Positions 1-8,020 of a stretch of DNA of 51,056 nt are shown one piece after another (within the stretch, counting starts at the first letter, position 1; every line of letters begins with the position of its first letter). The stretch is taken from assembly GCA_944376425.1 (NCBI GenBank), contig CALWCS010000039.1:1-51056 (forward strand), in the 5' to 3' direction. The notes under the pieces were generated by a model. It did no database searches. It had not been told where the DNA came from and was given only the letters and a program-made list of their open reading frames with translations. Origin of the DNA: an uncultured Lachnospiraceae bacterium. Lineage in GTDB: Bacteria > Bacillota > Clostridia > Lachnospirales > Lachnospiraceae. Made by a program: the position numbers and the translations under genes.

Positions 1-12
1 GGAGCATGAAAC

Positions 13-3000
13 ATGAAAAGAGAAAAGCAAATTTTGCATGTTGGAATCGATGTAGGTTCAACGACTACAAAGATCGTTGCAATAGACGAAGATACACGAG
101 AGGTTTTATACTCAGATTACGGACGACATCAGGCAAATCAAGTCAAAAGCGTGGCAAACGCTCTGTGGAAACTGCAAGGATATTTGCCGGACGCAGTCAT
201 CTATCTGGCCTTGACTGGATCAGGAGCAAAAAAATTAGCAGATTTTCTAGGGGTTTCGTATATACAGGAGGTTGTGGCAAATTCTATCGCCTTACGTAAA
301 AAGTATGCAAAGGTTGGGACAGCGATTGAGCTGGGCGGACAAGATGCGAAAATTATCTTTTTTGGAAAAAATAAAGCGACAAATGAATTGGAAACAAAAG
401 ATATGAGAATGAATGGAAGCTGTGCAGGGGGGACAGGGGCTTTCATTGATGAAATATCATCTGTTCTTAACATTCCGATTGAAAAATTTGACGAGATGGC
501 CAGCAAAGGAACATGCGTCTATGACGTATCGGGACGGTGCGGGGTATACGCTAAGACAGATATTCAGCCGCTATTGAATCAGGGAGTATCAAAAGAAGAC
601 TTGGCACTGTCAGCATTTCATGCAATTGCCAAACAGACGATCGGAGGACTTGCTCAGGGACTCGAAATAAAAAGTCCGGTAGTCTTTGAAGGGGGTCCTC
701 TGACATTTAATCCGACACTGGTTCAGGTGTTTGCACAGCGTCTGGGACTGAAAGAGCAGGAGATTCTTATTCCGGAAAGACCGGAATTGATGATGGCTTT
801 GGGCGCTGCGCTTTCTATCTCTGTTTTAGAACAAGGTCAACAGACGCCAGGGAAACCGCAACGGCTGGCAGGAATGCTTCAAAATATAAATTTTAATGAG
901 AAAGAAGAAAAGCAGAGCAAACCTTTTTTTGATTCTGCAGAAGAAAAGGAAGGGTTTGATATCCTGCATGCTCTGCCTAAATGGAAGCCGATTTTGCCTC
1001 AGAGAGGACAGAAAATAAAAGCTTATCTGGGAATTGACTCAGGCAGTACAACTACAAAGTTTGTATTAATGAATGAGAAAGAAGAGATTTTAGATTCTTT
1101 TTATGCCCATAATGAAGGGGACCCTCTTTCGGTGGCAAAAAAGGCACTTTTAGAAATGAGAGACCGATACAGAAGTGCCGGCGCTGAATTGGAGATTCTA
1201 GGCGTTGGGACAACTGGATACGGAGAACAACTCTTTGCAAAAGCGTTTATGGCAGAATGCCATGTAGTAGAAACAGTGGCTCATGCACGTGCTACTGCAC
1301 GATATATTCCCGATACGTCCTTTATTTTGGACATCGGCGGTCAGGACATGAAGGCGATTTGGCTGAAAGATGGAATTATCACAAATATTGTAGTTAACGA
1401 GGCATGTTCTTCAGGATGCGGTTCCTTTTTGGAGAACTTTGCCTCCTCTTTGCATATTCCGGTGGAAAAGATAGCAGAATCGGCTTTTTCTTCTCAGCAT
1501 CCTGCAAATATGGGAAGCCGGTGTACTGTGTTTATGAACAGCGGCATTGTAACAGAACAGCGCAATGGAAAACTGCCGGAAGATATCATGGCAGGTTTAT
1601 GCCGTTCGATTATTGAAAATGTCTTTACAAAAGTAATTCGTATTTCTAATATTAACAGCTTAGGCGAGACGATTGTGGTCCAGGGAGGTACGTTTAAAAA
1701 TGATGCCGTGTTGCGTGCCTTAGAGGAATATCTGGGCAAAAAGGTGATTCGTGCCCCTTATCCTGGAATTATGGGAGCGATTGGAGCGGCACTGATTGTA
1801 AAAGAGCGGATGAAAAACAGTCCAAGAACATTTATCGGTTTGGATGCTCTTGAAAATTTTACATATGTTCAGCATTCGAATTCTCCTTGCCCTTTCTGCG
1901 CAAACCATTGCAAACGTACGGTTATCGAATTTTCAAACGGGAATTCCTGGGTGACAAATAACCGGTGTGAACGCGGAGAAATTTTGGGACAGCCGCAGGA
2001 TGAAAAAGTAAAATTAGAACTGCAAAGAAAAGAAAAGAAAAAGGTTCCTGCGAATCTGTTCCAATTAAGAGAAAAATTATTATTTCAGAAATATCCATGC
2101 CCTGAACCGATATCCAGAAGAGAGATTACGATTGGCATACCCAGAGTACTGTTTTTCTGGGATACAATGCCTTTTTGGAATACATTTTTCCAGGCATTAG
2201 GGTTTGAGGTAAAACTTTCACATCCAAGCACAAGGAAAATGTACGAAAGCGGTCTTAGCGCAGTAACTTCTGATACCGTATGTTTTCCGGCAAAGCTGGT
2301 ACACGGACACATCAGAGATTTGGCAAAACAGAAAGTAGATCGAATTTTTATGCCGTCTATGAATATTGTTTGGTCAGAAAATACAGAGCAGACAAGTGAA
2401 TCGATGTGTGCAGTTGTAAAGGGATATCCTTTTGTCATTAAGAATTCGGATCATCCAAAGAGACAGTGGAACATTCCGCTGGATACGCCTTTATTTTTCT
2501 GGAATACGTTAAAAGATCAGACAGAACAGCTGACAGAATATATGAAAAAGACGTTTGGAATCTCTGCTGAGGAGACACAAGCAGCAGTGAAAGCAGGAAA
2601 TGAGGCACAGAAGTCTTTTGTGAAAGAGATGCAAAAAGCTGGTGAAAAAGTACTCGAGGATGTGAAAAAAAATGGAACGTATGCCGTCGTTTTGGCAGCA
2701 CGCCCTTATCAGACAGATTCTCTTGTCAATCATGATCTGCCGTCTTTGTTTACCAGTTTAGGCATACCGGTTTTGACTGTAGATTCACTGCCGCAGATCA
2801 ATCATATAGATTTAAAGAAAAGTACACTTGATATTGTCAACAATTATCATGCAAGAATGCTCTCTTCCGCAATTTTGGCTGCCCAAGATTCCCATTTGGA
2901 ATATGTACAGATTGTCAGCTTTGGATGCGGACATGACGCTTATCTATCAGATGAAATTACAAGAATTATGAAAAAGATATCCGGAAAAATTCCACTGATA

Positions 3001-4416
3001 CTGAAATTAGATGAAAGCGATGTGCAAGGACCTCTGCGCATACGTGTCCGGTCTTTTGCAGAGACGCTGTCGATGCGCCGTGCCTATAAAGGAGAGTATC
3101 AGATAAAAGAATTAGAAGAGCCGTATCCTGTGAAATTTTCAAAACAAGACAGAAAGGAAAAAGTCGTACTGGTTCCAAATACTTCGCATGCTTTTTGCAG
3201 AGTGATGTCGGCAGCCATGAAAAAACAGGGGCTGCGGACAGAACCGCTGGAACTTGGCAGAGAAACAGCAATCCGTCTGGGAAAACAGTATGTGCATAAC
3301 GATATCTGTTTTCCGGCACAGATGGTGATCGGGGAAGCTCTTGCAGCTTTAAAAAGCGGAAAATATGATGTAGATCATGTGGCAATTGCCATGGCAAAAT
3401 ATGTCGGTGACTGCCGGTTGACACATTATGGGGCTCTGCTGCGTAAAGCATTAGACGATGCCGGATTTTCACAAGTTCCGATTTTGACAAATGATGATAA
3501 GGACAGCCATCAGATGCATCCCGGATATAAAATGAATTTGGGAACCTCGATGCGAATTGCCTTTGCAATGCCGATGATTGATGTATTAGAAGAACTTTTG
3601 CGAAAAATTCGACCGTATGAGACAATCCCGGGAAGTACCGACGAGGCATTTGAGCAGGCAATGGATTTACTGATTGAGGGATTGGAGAAAGATGGAATTC
3701 GAGGTGCAAAAGCAGGATTTCGGCAGGCTATTTCTATCATGAAAAATATTTCCTACGACCGTTCCGCAAAGAAACCTCAAGTTTTGATTGTAGGAGAATA
3801 TCTGCTGAACTTTCATCCCGGCGCAAACCATGATATAGAAAAATATCTGGAAAAGAATGGATTCGAAATTATTGAGGCAAGAATGACCGATGTAATACGT
3901 AAAATTTATTTTAATAAAAAATCGATGATTGAGGAATATCATATCCATAAGCCGGTTTTGGAAAAAACGTGGTATACTGCCGCAAACTGGATCTTTGAAA
4001 GAGCTCATGATCTTACAGATTCGATTGCCTTGGATCACCCATTGTATCAGCCCGTATGCCGGTTGCCTGAACTGGCAAAAGTCAGTGAATCTGTTCTGCC
4101 GCATACATTTGATGCAGGAGAAGGAGTGCTGATTCCGGCGGAAATTCTGCATCATGCCGCAAACGGATGCCGTGCCTTCGTTATTTTACAGCCTTTTGGG
4201 TGTCTGCCAAACCATGTGGTAGGAAGGGGGATTGTAAAAAAGCTAAAAGAACTTTATCCGGATGCTCAAATTTTATCGCTGGATTATGATCCGGATGTCA
4301 GTTTTGCCAACATCGAAAACAGACTTCAGATGTTAGTGATGAATATTAAGAATAAAGAAAAAACGAGTCAGACAGAAAAATCAGATTCTGCAAGAAAAAA
4401 TAAAATTACGGCATAA
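13..4416 (+). CDS. Giant acyl-CoA dehydratase activase-like protein (two BcrAD/BadFG domains, DUF2229, HgdB-like region)
   Basis: This 1,467-residue protein is of the 2-hydroxyacyl-CoA dehydratase activase type, a family of ATP-driven electron injectors for radical dehydratases. Two ASKHA ATPase modules are visible: GIDVGSTTTK near residue 11 and GIDSGSTTTK near 340. Each is followed by iron-sulfur-type cysteines, CAGGTGAF (C137) with GRCGVYAKTD (C176), then ACSSGCGSF (C465, C469) with SRCTVF (C504). A DUF2229 segment begins near residue 707 (IGIPRVLFFWDTMPF), and the C-terminal third holds HgdB-like CFPAK/CFPAQ motifs. Single activases are about 260 residues, so this is the large fused form common in Clostridia. 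The ATG at 13 has GGAG 8 bases upstream. No dehydratase subunit genes are adjacent, so the substrate is unknown. Family is secure, function is not. Confidence 0.9.
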   Translation: MKREKQILHVGIDVGSTTTKIVAIDEDTREVLYSDYGRHQANQVKSVANALWKLQGYLPDAVIYLALTGSGAKKLADFLGVSYIQEVVANSIALRKKYAKVGTAIELGGQDAKIIFFGKNKATNELETKDMRMNGSCAGGTGAFIDEISSVLNIPIEKFDEMASKGTCVYDVSGRCGVYAKTDIQPLLNQGVSKEDLALSAFHAIAKQTIGGLAQGLEIKSPVVFEGGPLTFNPTLVQVFAQRLGLKEQEILIPERPELMMALGAALSISVLEQGQQTPGKPQRLAGMLQNINFNEKEEKQSKPFFDSAEEKEGFDILHALPKWKPILPQRGQKIKAYLGIDSGSTTTKFVLMNEKEEILDSFYAHNEGDPLSVAKKALLEMRDRYRSAGAELEILGVGTTGYGEQLFAKAFMAECHVVETVAHARATARYIPDTSFILDIGGQDMKAIWLKDGIITNIVVNEACSSGCGSFLENFASSLHIPVEKIAESAFSSQHPANMGSRCTVFMNSGIVTEQRNGKLPEDIMAGLCRSIIENVFTKVIRISNINSLGETIVVQGGTFKNDAVLRALEEYLGKKVIRAPYPGIMGAIGAALIVKERMKNSPRTFIGLDALENFTYVQHSNSPCPFCANHCKRTVIEFSNGNSWVTNNRCERGEILGQPQDEKVKLELQRKEKKKVPANLFQLREKLLFQKYPCPEPISRREITIGIPRVLFFWDTMPFWNTFFQALGFEVKLSHPSTRKMYESGLSAVTSDTVCFPAKLVHGHIRDLAKQKVDRIFMPSMNIVWSENTEQTSESMCAVVKGYPFVIKNSDHPKRQWNIPLDTPLFFWNTLKDQTEQLTEYMKKTFGISAEETQAAVKAGNEAQKSFVKEMQKAGEKVLEDVKKNGTYAVVLAARPYQTDSLVNHDLPSLFTSLGIPVLTVDSLPQINHIDLKKSTLDIVNNYHARMLSSAILAAQDSHLEYVQIVSFGCGHDAYLSDEITRIMKKISGKIPLILKLDESDVQGPLRIRVRSFAETLSMRRAYKGEYQIKELEEPYPVKFSKQDRKEKVVLVPNTSHAFCRVMSAAMKKQGLRTEPLELGRETAIRLGKQYVHNDICFPAQMVIGEALAALKSGKYDVDHVAIAMAKYVGDCRLTHYGALLRKALDDAGFSQVPILTNDDKDSHQMHPGYKMNLGTSMRIAFAMPMIDVLEELLRKIRPYETIPGSTDEAFEQAMDLLIEGLEKDGIRGAKAGFRQAISIMKNISYDRSAKKPQVLIVGEYLLNFHPGANHDIEKYLEKNGFEIIEARMTDVIRKIYFNKKSMIEEYHIHKPVLEKTWYTAANWIFERAHDLTDSIALDHPLYQPVCRLPELAKVSESVLPHTFDAGEGVLIPAEILHHAANGCRAFVILQPFGCLPNHVVGRGIVKKLKELYPDAQILSLDYDPDVSFANIENRLQMLVMNIKNKEKTSQTEKSDSARKNKITA

Positions 4417-4492
4417 TCTTGAAACCGTAAGAAGAGAAGCAGCTATAAAAATATTGAAATAAGACAGAGCAGATAATGTATAGAAAAAAACA

Positions 4493-4570
4493 TGGAACAT
4501 GATAAACGATAAGTATTAGACATCAAGAAAAAACGTGGTTATAATATAGAACAAAGAAAATCATGTTCCA
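4493..4570 (+). promoter_or_regulatory. Promoter flanked by a perfect 11-bp inverted repeat
   Basis: A -35-like TAGACA (4517-4522) lies 17 bases before a perfect TATAAT (4540-4545), 70 bases upstream of the flavodoxin start. It is bracketed by TGGAACATGAT at 4493-4503 and its exact reverse complement ATCATGTTCCA at 4560-4570. The half-sites are separated by 56 bases, which suggests a pair of operators around the promoter rather than a terminator. Confidence 0.6.
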
Positions 4571-4615
4571 AAATAAATCAAATAAAACAGTATTTGATGA
4601 AAAGAGGAGGAAAAG

Positions 4616-5092
4616 ATGATGAGTAAAACGTTAATTGCATATTTTTCAGCAAGCGGTACGACGGCAAAGGCGGCAAAGAAACTGTCAGAGGCGATAGGAG
4701 CTGATCTGTATGAAATTAGACCTGCCGTACCTTACACAGAAGAGGATTTAAACTGGATGGATAAGAAATCACGCAGCTCTATTGAGATGAATGACCGTTC
4801 TTTCCGACCAGAGCTTGCAGACCACGATGCGGACATTGCAGCTTATGATAAGATTTTTCTGGGATTTCCGATCTGGTGGTATGTAGCGCCTACGATTATT
4901 AATTCTTTTCTTGAGAGCTACGATTTTTCAGGAAAGACGATTATTTTGTTTGCTACTTCCGGAGGAAGCAGATTTGGAAAAACTGCTTCAGAGTTAATGA
5001 AAAGCTGTCCCGGCGCAGTCGTGAAAGAAGGAAAAATGTTAAACGGAAATTTTTCTGCGGAATCTTTAAAAGAATGGGCAGAGAGTATGTAA
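4616..5092 (+). CDS. Flavodoxin (158 aa)
   Basis: A small FMN-binding electron carrier or NAD(P)H-dependent reductase of the flavodoxin fold. The N-terminal beta strand and phosphate loop read LIAYFSASGTTAKAAKKL, and the FMN-ring loop LGFPIWWYVAPT lies near residues 82-93. Length fits the family. The start has AAGAGGAGG upstream; a second in-frame ATG follows immediately, so the start could be one codon later. A flanked promoter lies just upstream, and a second flavodoxin-family gene follows after 38 bases. Redox partners are not evident; the iron-sulfur ATPase upstream is an obvious but untested candidate. Confidence 0.9.
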   Translation: MMSKTLIAYFSASGTTAKAAKKLSEAIGADLYEIRPAVPYTEEDLNWMDKKSRSSIEMNDRSFRPELADHDADIAAYDKIFLGFPIWWYVAPTIINSFLESYDFSGKTIILFATSGGSRFGKTASELMKSCPGAVVKEGKMLNGNFSAESLKEWAESM

Positions 5093-5130
5093 GATTTAGA
5101 ACATAAACAGTTGTGTAGGAGAAGAAAAAG

Positions 5131-5670
5131 GTGAAGATTGTAGTACTGGAAGGAAGTCCAAATAAGAAAGGATCCTCAAATTTATTGGCAGAAAATTTTA
5201 TTCAGGGAGCTGAGGAAGCCGGACACAAAGTACAGATTGTGGATGCCGCTCATGCAGATATCCATCCATGTACCGGATGTGTTCATTGCGGATATGAAGG
5301 TCCCTGTGTACAGAAAGACGATATAGACGAAATCAGACAAAAGATTTTAGAAGCCGATATGCTCGTATTTGTGACGCCATTATATTATTATGGAATGTCA
5401 GCACAGCTAAAAACACTGATTGACCGTTTTTGTGCATTTAACAGCAGCATTCAAAGAAAACGAATGAAATCAGCATTGCTCAGTGCAGCTTGGAACAGCG
5501 ACGGATGGACTTTTGAAGCGTTGGAATTACATTATAAAACATTAGTTCGGTACTTGAACTTAAAAGATATGGGAATGGTTCTTGGGACAGGATGCGGTAC
5601 TCCTTCCATGACGCAGCATTCAAAATTCCCAAAGCTTGCATATGAGCTGGGAAGAAAAATAAAGGAATGA
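5131..5670 (+). CDS. Flavodoxin-family NAD(P)H-dependent FMN oxidoreductase
   Basis: This 179-residue protein resembles NADPH-dependent FMN reductases of the flavodoxin-like fold. The N-terminus VVLEGSPNKKGSSNLL is the usual phosphate-binding loop (GSPxxxGxS). A CTGCVHCG cysteine motif near residues 47-54 is typical of the iron-sulfur-flavoprotein-like subgroup, and TPLYYYGMSAQLK is the second FMN loop. The start is GTG at 5131, chosen because AGGAGAAG lies upstream and the first beta strand begins immediately. It is probably cotranscribed with the preceding flavodoxin (38-base gap) and is followed by a strong terminator. Substrate unknown. Confidence 0.9.
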   Translation: MKIVVLEGSPNKKGSSNLLAENFIQGAEEAGHKVQIVDAAHADIHPCTGCVHCGYEGPCVQKDDIDEIRQKILEADMLVFVTPLYYYGMSAQLKTLIDRFCAFNSSIQRKRMKSALLSAAWNSDGWTFEALELHYKTLVRYLNLKDMGMVLGTGCGTPSMTQHSKFPKLAYELGRKIKE

Positions 5671-5699
5671 AGTAAGTCAAAGTAAAATCCTTTAAAATG

Positions 5700-5741
5700 A
5701 AAAACAGGGGAAACAAAAATTTTTTGTTTCCTCTGTTTTTG
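5700..5741. terminator. Bidirectional Rho-independent terminator
   Basis: A near-perfect hairpin has left arm AAAACAGGGGAAACAAAAA and right arm TTTTTTGTTTCCTCTGTTTT, with A and T tracts on the two sides. It lies between convergent genes: the flavodoxin pair on plus and the anti-sigma factor on minus. Confidence 0.85.
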
Positions 5742-5808
5742 TCGTACTATCAAGAATCGTACAATGAATATGGGAAATTCAACAGAATTTGGTATGACTG
5801 TGACCGTA

Positions 5809-6579
5809 TCAGTTTTCCGATCTATTTTGCCCGTATCGGTGCCGGTGTCGTTGTCTTTGATTTTCGGATCCTTCTGTGGTGTCAGTCGCATCACTTGGAG
5901 ATGATTCATCCGTTTTGGAATATTTTTCAATGAAAGCTTTTATTTCTTTCATAGACAGATCTTTTACCTCATCTGCGGTGAAAGAAGGTTCTAATTCCTG
6001 CAAGACCAGAAAAGCCTGATATTTTCCAAAAGACATTCCCAGCGCATGTGCTGTATGAATTTCATCTGCATTACCGGCATGACAATGAATATTTTTATGG
6101 TTTGATACGAAAGATTCTATCGTTTGCAGTATGCTGCTGCACTGCGCTTGATCCTTTCCGGCAACGGTCAAAGACATCTGCTCATCGTCGGAAAGATAAG
6201 CCTGAATACTTTGATCAGACAAGATCTGATTCAAAGCATCGAGATAATTCATAAATTTAACTTCTAAAGCGTCTGCCAAGAGACGTCCGTCATCGTTATA
6301 TCCCTCTACGGAAATGATCTGATTGTACCGGTTAATTCTCAATTCCACAGAGGGATTGATATCGATACTGATAAAAGCAGTCGGGAAAAAATAAAGATAA
6401 TAGCTTCCTGCAAAAAAAACAAAAACCAGACAGACTGCTGCAAAAGCAAAACGATGATAGACAAAAAACAAAAATCCTTTTTTACGGTACACTTTTTTGG
6501 CAAGATATTCTTTAGTATGATGTTTTAGGCTGCTTTCTGCACGAATAGGATCGAAAGTCTCTTTCCATTTGTCATTCAA
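5809..6579 (-). CDS. RsgI-like membrane anti-sigma factor
   Basis: This 256-residue protein has a short cytoplasmic N-terminus, one transmembrane segment near residues 44-66 and an extracytoplasmic region beginning ISIDINPSVELRINRYNQI. That motif is the hallmark of the RsgI middle domain; in characterised RsgI proteins the Asn-Pro bond in it is a self-cleavage site, and it is intact here (DINPS). The C-terminus ends in a Ser/Thr/Gln/Arg-rich low-complexity tail with no carbohydrate-binding module, unlike cellulosomal RsgI proteins. Its start overlaps the end of the sigma factor by 8 bases, so the two are translationally coupled. It probably holds the sigma factor at the membrane until an outside signal triggers proteolysis. 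Confidence 0.85.
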   Translation of the reverse strand: MNDKWKETFDPIRAESSLKHHTKEYLAKKVYRKKGFLFFVYHRFAFAAVCLVFVFFAGSYYLYFFPTAFISIDINPSVELRINRYNQIISVEGYNDDGRLLADALEVKFMNYLDALNQILSDQSIQAYLSDDEQMSLTVAGKDQAQCSSILQTIESFVSNHKNIHCHAGNADEIHTAHALGMSFGKYQAFLVLQELEPSFTADEVKDLSMKEIKAFIEKYSKTDESSPSDATDTTEGSENQRQRHRHRYGQNRSEN

Positions 6580-7057
6580 TATCTGTCACCTCTTTCAGTT
6601 TCACTTTTAAAATCTGTCTGGCACGTGTCAGAAGCGTATAGATGGTATTGACATTTTTTTTCAGGATCTGACTGATCTCAACTGCAGAATATTCTTCATA
6701 ATAATACAGATATACCACATCTTTATATTTAGACGGCAAAGATAACACCGCTTCTAGAATATCTCGGTTATCTTCCGGCATTTCCAAAGCCATTTCAGGC
6801 AGACTTTCCAAAGGAACTGTTTTTGTATGGAAAAAATTTTTTAACAGATCTTTGCAGGCATTCACAGTGACTCGAATGATCCATGCTTTTTCGTGTTCTT
6901 CGTTTTCAAAAGCTTTGGTATGAAGAACATATTTTAAGAAAACAGTCTGAAAGATATCCTCGGTATCTGAATCATTTTTTAAATGTAACAGACAAATTCG
7001 GCGCACCGTATCTGAATATAGCTCTATGGCTCTATTTGCTTCTTCCTCACTGCGCAT
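6572..7057 (-). CDS. ECF-type RNA polymerase sigma factor
   Basis: A 161-residue sigma-70 family protein of extracytoplasmic-function size. Region 2 is seen as YSDTVRRICLLHLKNDSDTEDIFQTVFLK (given in part: DTEDIFQTVF) and region 4 as LPSKYKDVVYLYYYEEYSAVEIS. It lacks the longer SigI architecture, although its partner is RsgI-like. The ATG at 7057 has AGAGGATG upstream; the preceding small secreted protein ends 25 bases away on the same strand, suggesting one operon of secreted protein, sigma and anti-sigma. Targets cannot be read from this window; autoregulation is likely for this class. Confidence 0.92.
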   Translation of the reverse strand: MRSEEEANRAIELYSDTVRRICLLHLKNDSDTEDIFQTVFLKYVLHTKAFENEEHEKAWIIRVTVNACKDLLKNFFHTKTVPLESLPEMALEMPEDNRDILEAVLSLPSKYKDVVYLYYYEEYSAVEISQILKKNVNTIYTLLTRARQILKVKLKEVTDIE

Positions 7058-7082
7058 ACGTTTGCCACATCCTCTTTATCAG

Positions 7083-7484
7083 TCAGGTTCTATTTTGATA
7101 GGATTGCTGCATAGGACAGAAAGATCCGTGATGAAGATGACCCGATACCCCGCTGAAAGAAGAACGAATACTGAGATGATCGCAGATTCCATCTTGGTCA
7201 GTATCGGTAAAACTGTGGATCATCTGCTGACAGTAATCACAGATGCCGTCCTGATCGGCATCGGTAAAAGAACAGTGATTCTCTTTTACAGCGCGATAAT
7301 CGCAGATGCCGTCCTGGTCAATATCTGTAAAATAGTATCCTTCTCCAGAATTTTGACAGACTCTGCTCTCGCTTTCATTTCTGTGATATTGTCTGCCGTA
7401 ACCGTGACCGGCAGCAGATACGGAGAAACTTCCGAGAACAATTGCAAAAGTAGCAGTAAAAACACATATAGCTGATTTTTTCAT
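7083..7484 (-). CDS. Small secreted protein with three DxDxDGxCD repeats
   Basis: A 133-residue exported protein. I start it at the ATG at 7482-7484 because GGAGAGGA lies just upstream and a signal peptide begins there (MKKSAICVFTATFAIVLGS, ending near SVSAAG). The mature part has three units of the form FTDxDQDGICDY/H. Asp spacing D-x-D-x-D-G-x-x-D resembles calcium-binding loops of the dockerin or thrombospondin type-3 kind, and a Cys sits in each loop. It is His-rich near both ends. It is the first gene of the sigma/anti-sigma operon, so it may be linked to the signal sensed. Function unknown; calcium binding is inference. Confidence 0.75.
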   Translation of the reverse strand: MKKSAICVFTATFAIVLGSFSVSAAGHGYGRQYHRNESESRVCQNSGEGYYFTDIDQDGICDYRAVKENHCSFTDADQDGICDYCQQMIHSFTDTDQDGICDHLSIRSSFSGVSGHLHHGSFCPMQQSYQNRT

Positions 7485-7550
7485 AAATAAAATCCTCTCC
7501 TTTGATGTATGGCAGACCCCTCCGCTGTTAGAGATGGGAAGAGTCTTCAC

Positions 7551-8020
7551 AATAATAGTTACGAAAAAGATATCCTCATATTCATCTTATATAATATTGT
7601 AACAAAAGAGAAAACCGTTGAAAGCAATCGCTCTTAAGGTACTCTTTGGATTTTGAGCAGTTAAAATATGAGGTTTTTACATCCAATTGTATGGATATAG
7701 GTTGACAGTAATTCCTTTCATTCTTTTTTGAAATTTTTACTCTTTAATAATAATACGATTGAGACGAACGATTCCATTCAGATTCAAAAAAATTTTTTTA
7801 TTTTTATCATAAAGAAAAATCTTGTTCTATAAGCCGGCATTGGAAATTTTAAAAGCGGAAAGTACAAGTTCCGATTTTTACAATTATTTTAAAAAAAATG
7901 CGCTAAAATAGCCTTAAAACAAAGGAGTTTGAATCAGAAAGATTCAGCTCCCTTTTTTATTTTCATCAGAAAATTTTGTCTTATATGCAACAAAAATTAG
8001 ATTTAGAGGAGGAAATAAGA
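7551..8020. other. 470-base divergent intergenic region
   Basis: AT-rich spacer between the minus-strand secreted-protein/sigma operon and the plus-strand oxidase cluster. No convincing ORF. A possible weak promoter for the oxidase cluster lies near 7877-7909 (TTTACA and TAAAAT, spacing too long to be confident), followed by the hairpin at 7924-7960. The first half presumably holds the promoter of the sigma operon, but I could not fix its boxes. Confidence 0.6.
7924..7960 (+). terminator. Leader terminator/attenuator hairpin before the oxidase cluster
   Basis: GGAGTTTGAATC pairs with GATTCAGCTCC around an AGAAA loop and is followed by CTTTTTTATTTT, the shape of a Rho-independent terminator. 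It is about 50 bases upstream of the ribosome site of the first oxidase gene. The nearest plus-strand gene upstream ends at 5670 and has its own terminator, so this hairpin has no upstream gene to terminate. It is either an attenuator or the end of a short untranslated RNA. Confidence 0.65.

Noticed and set aside
2966..3709. Long 247-codon minus-strand frame inside the activase gene
   Set aside because: Antisense shadow of a clearly conserved plus-strand gene; no ribosome site and no family likeness.
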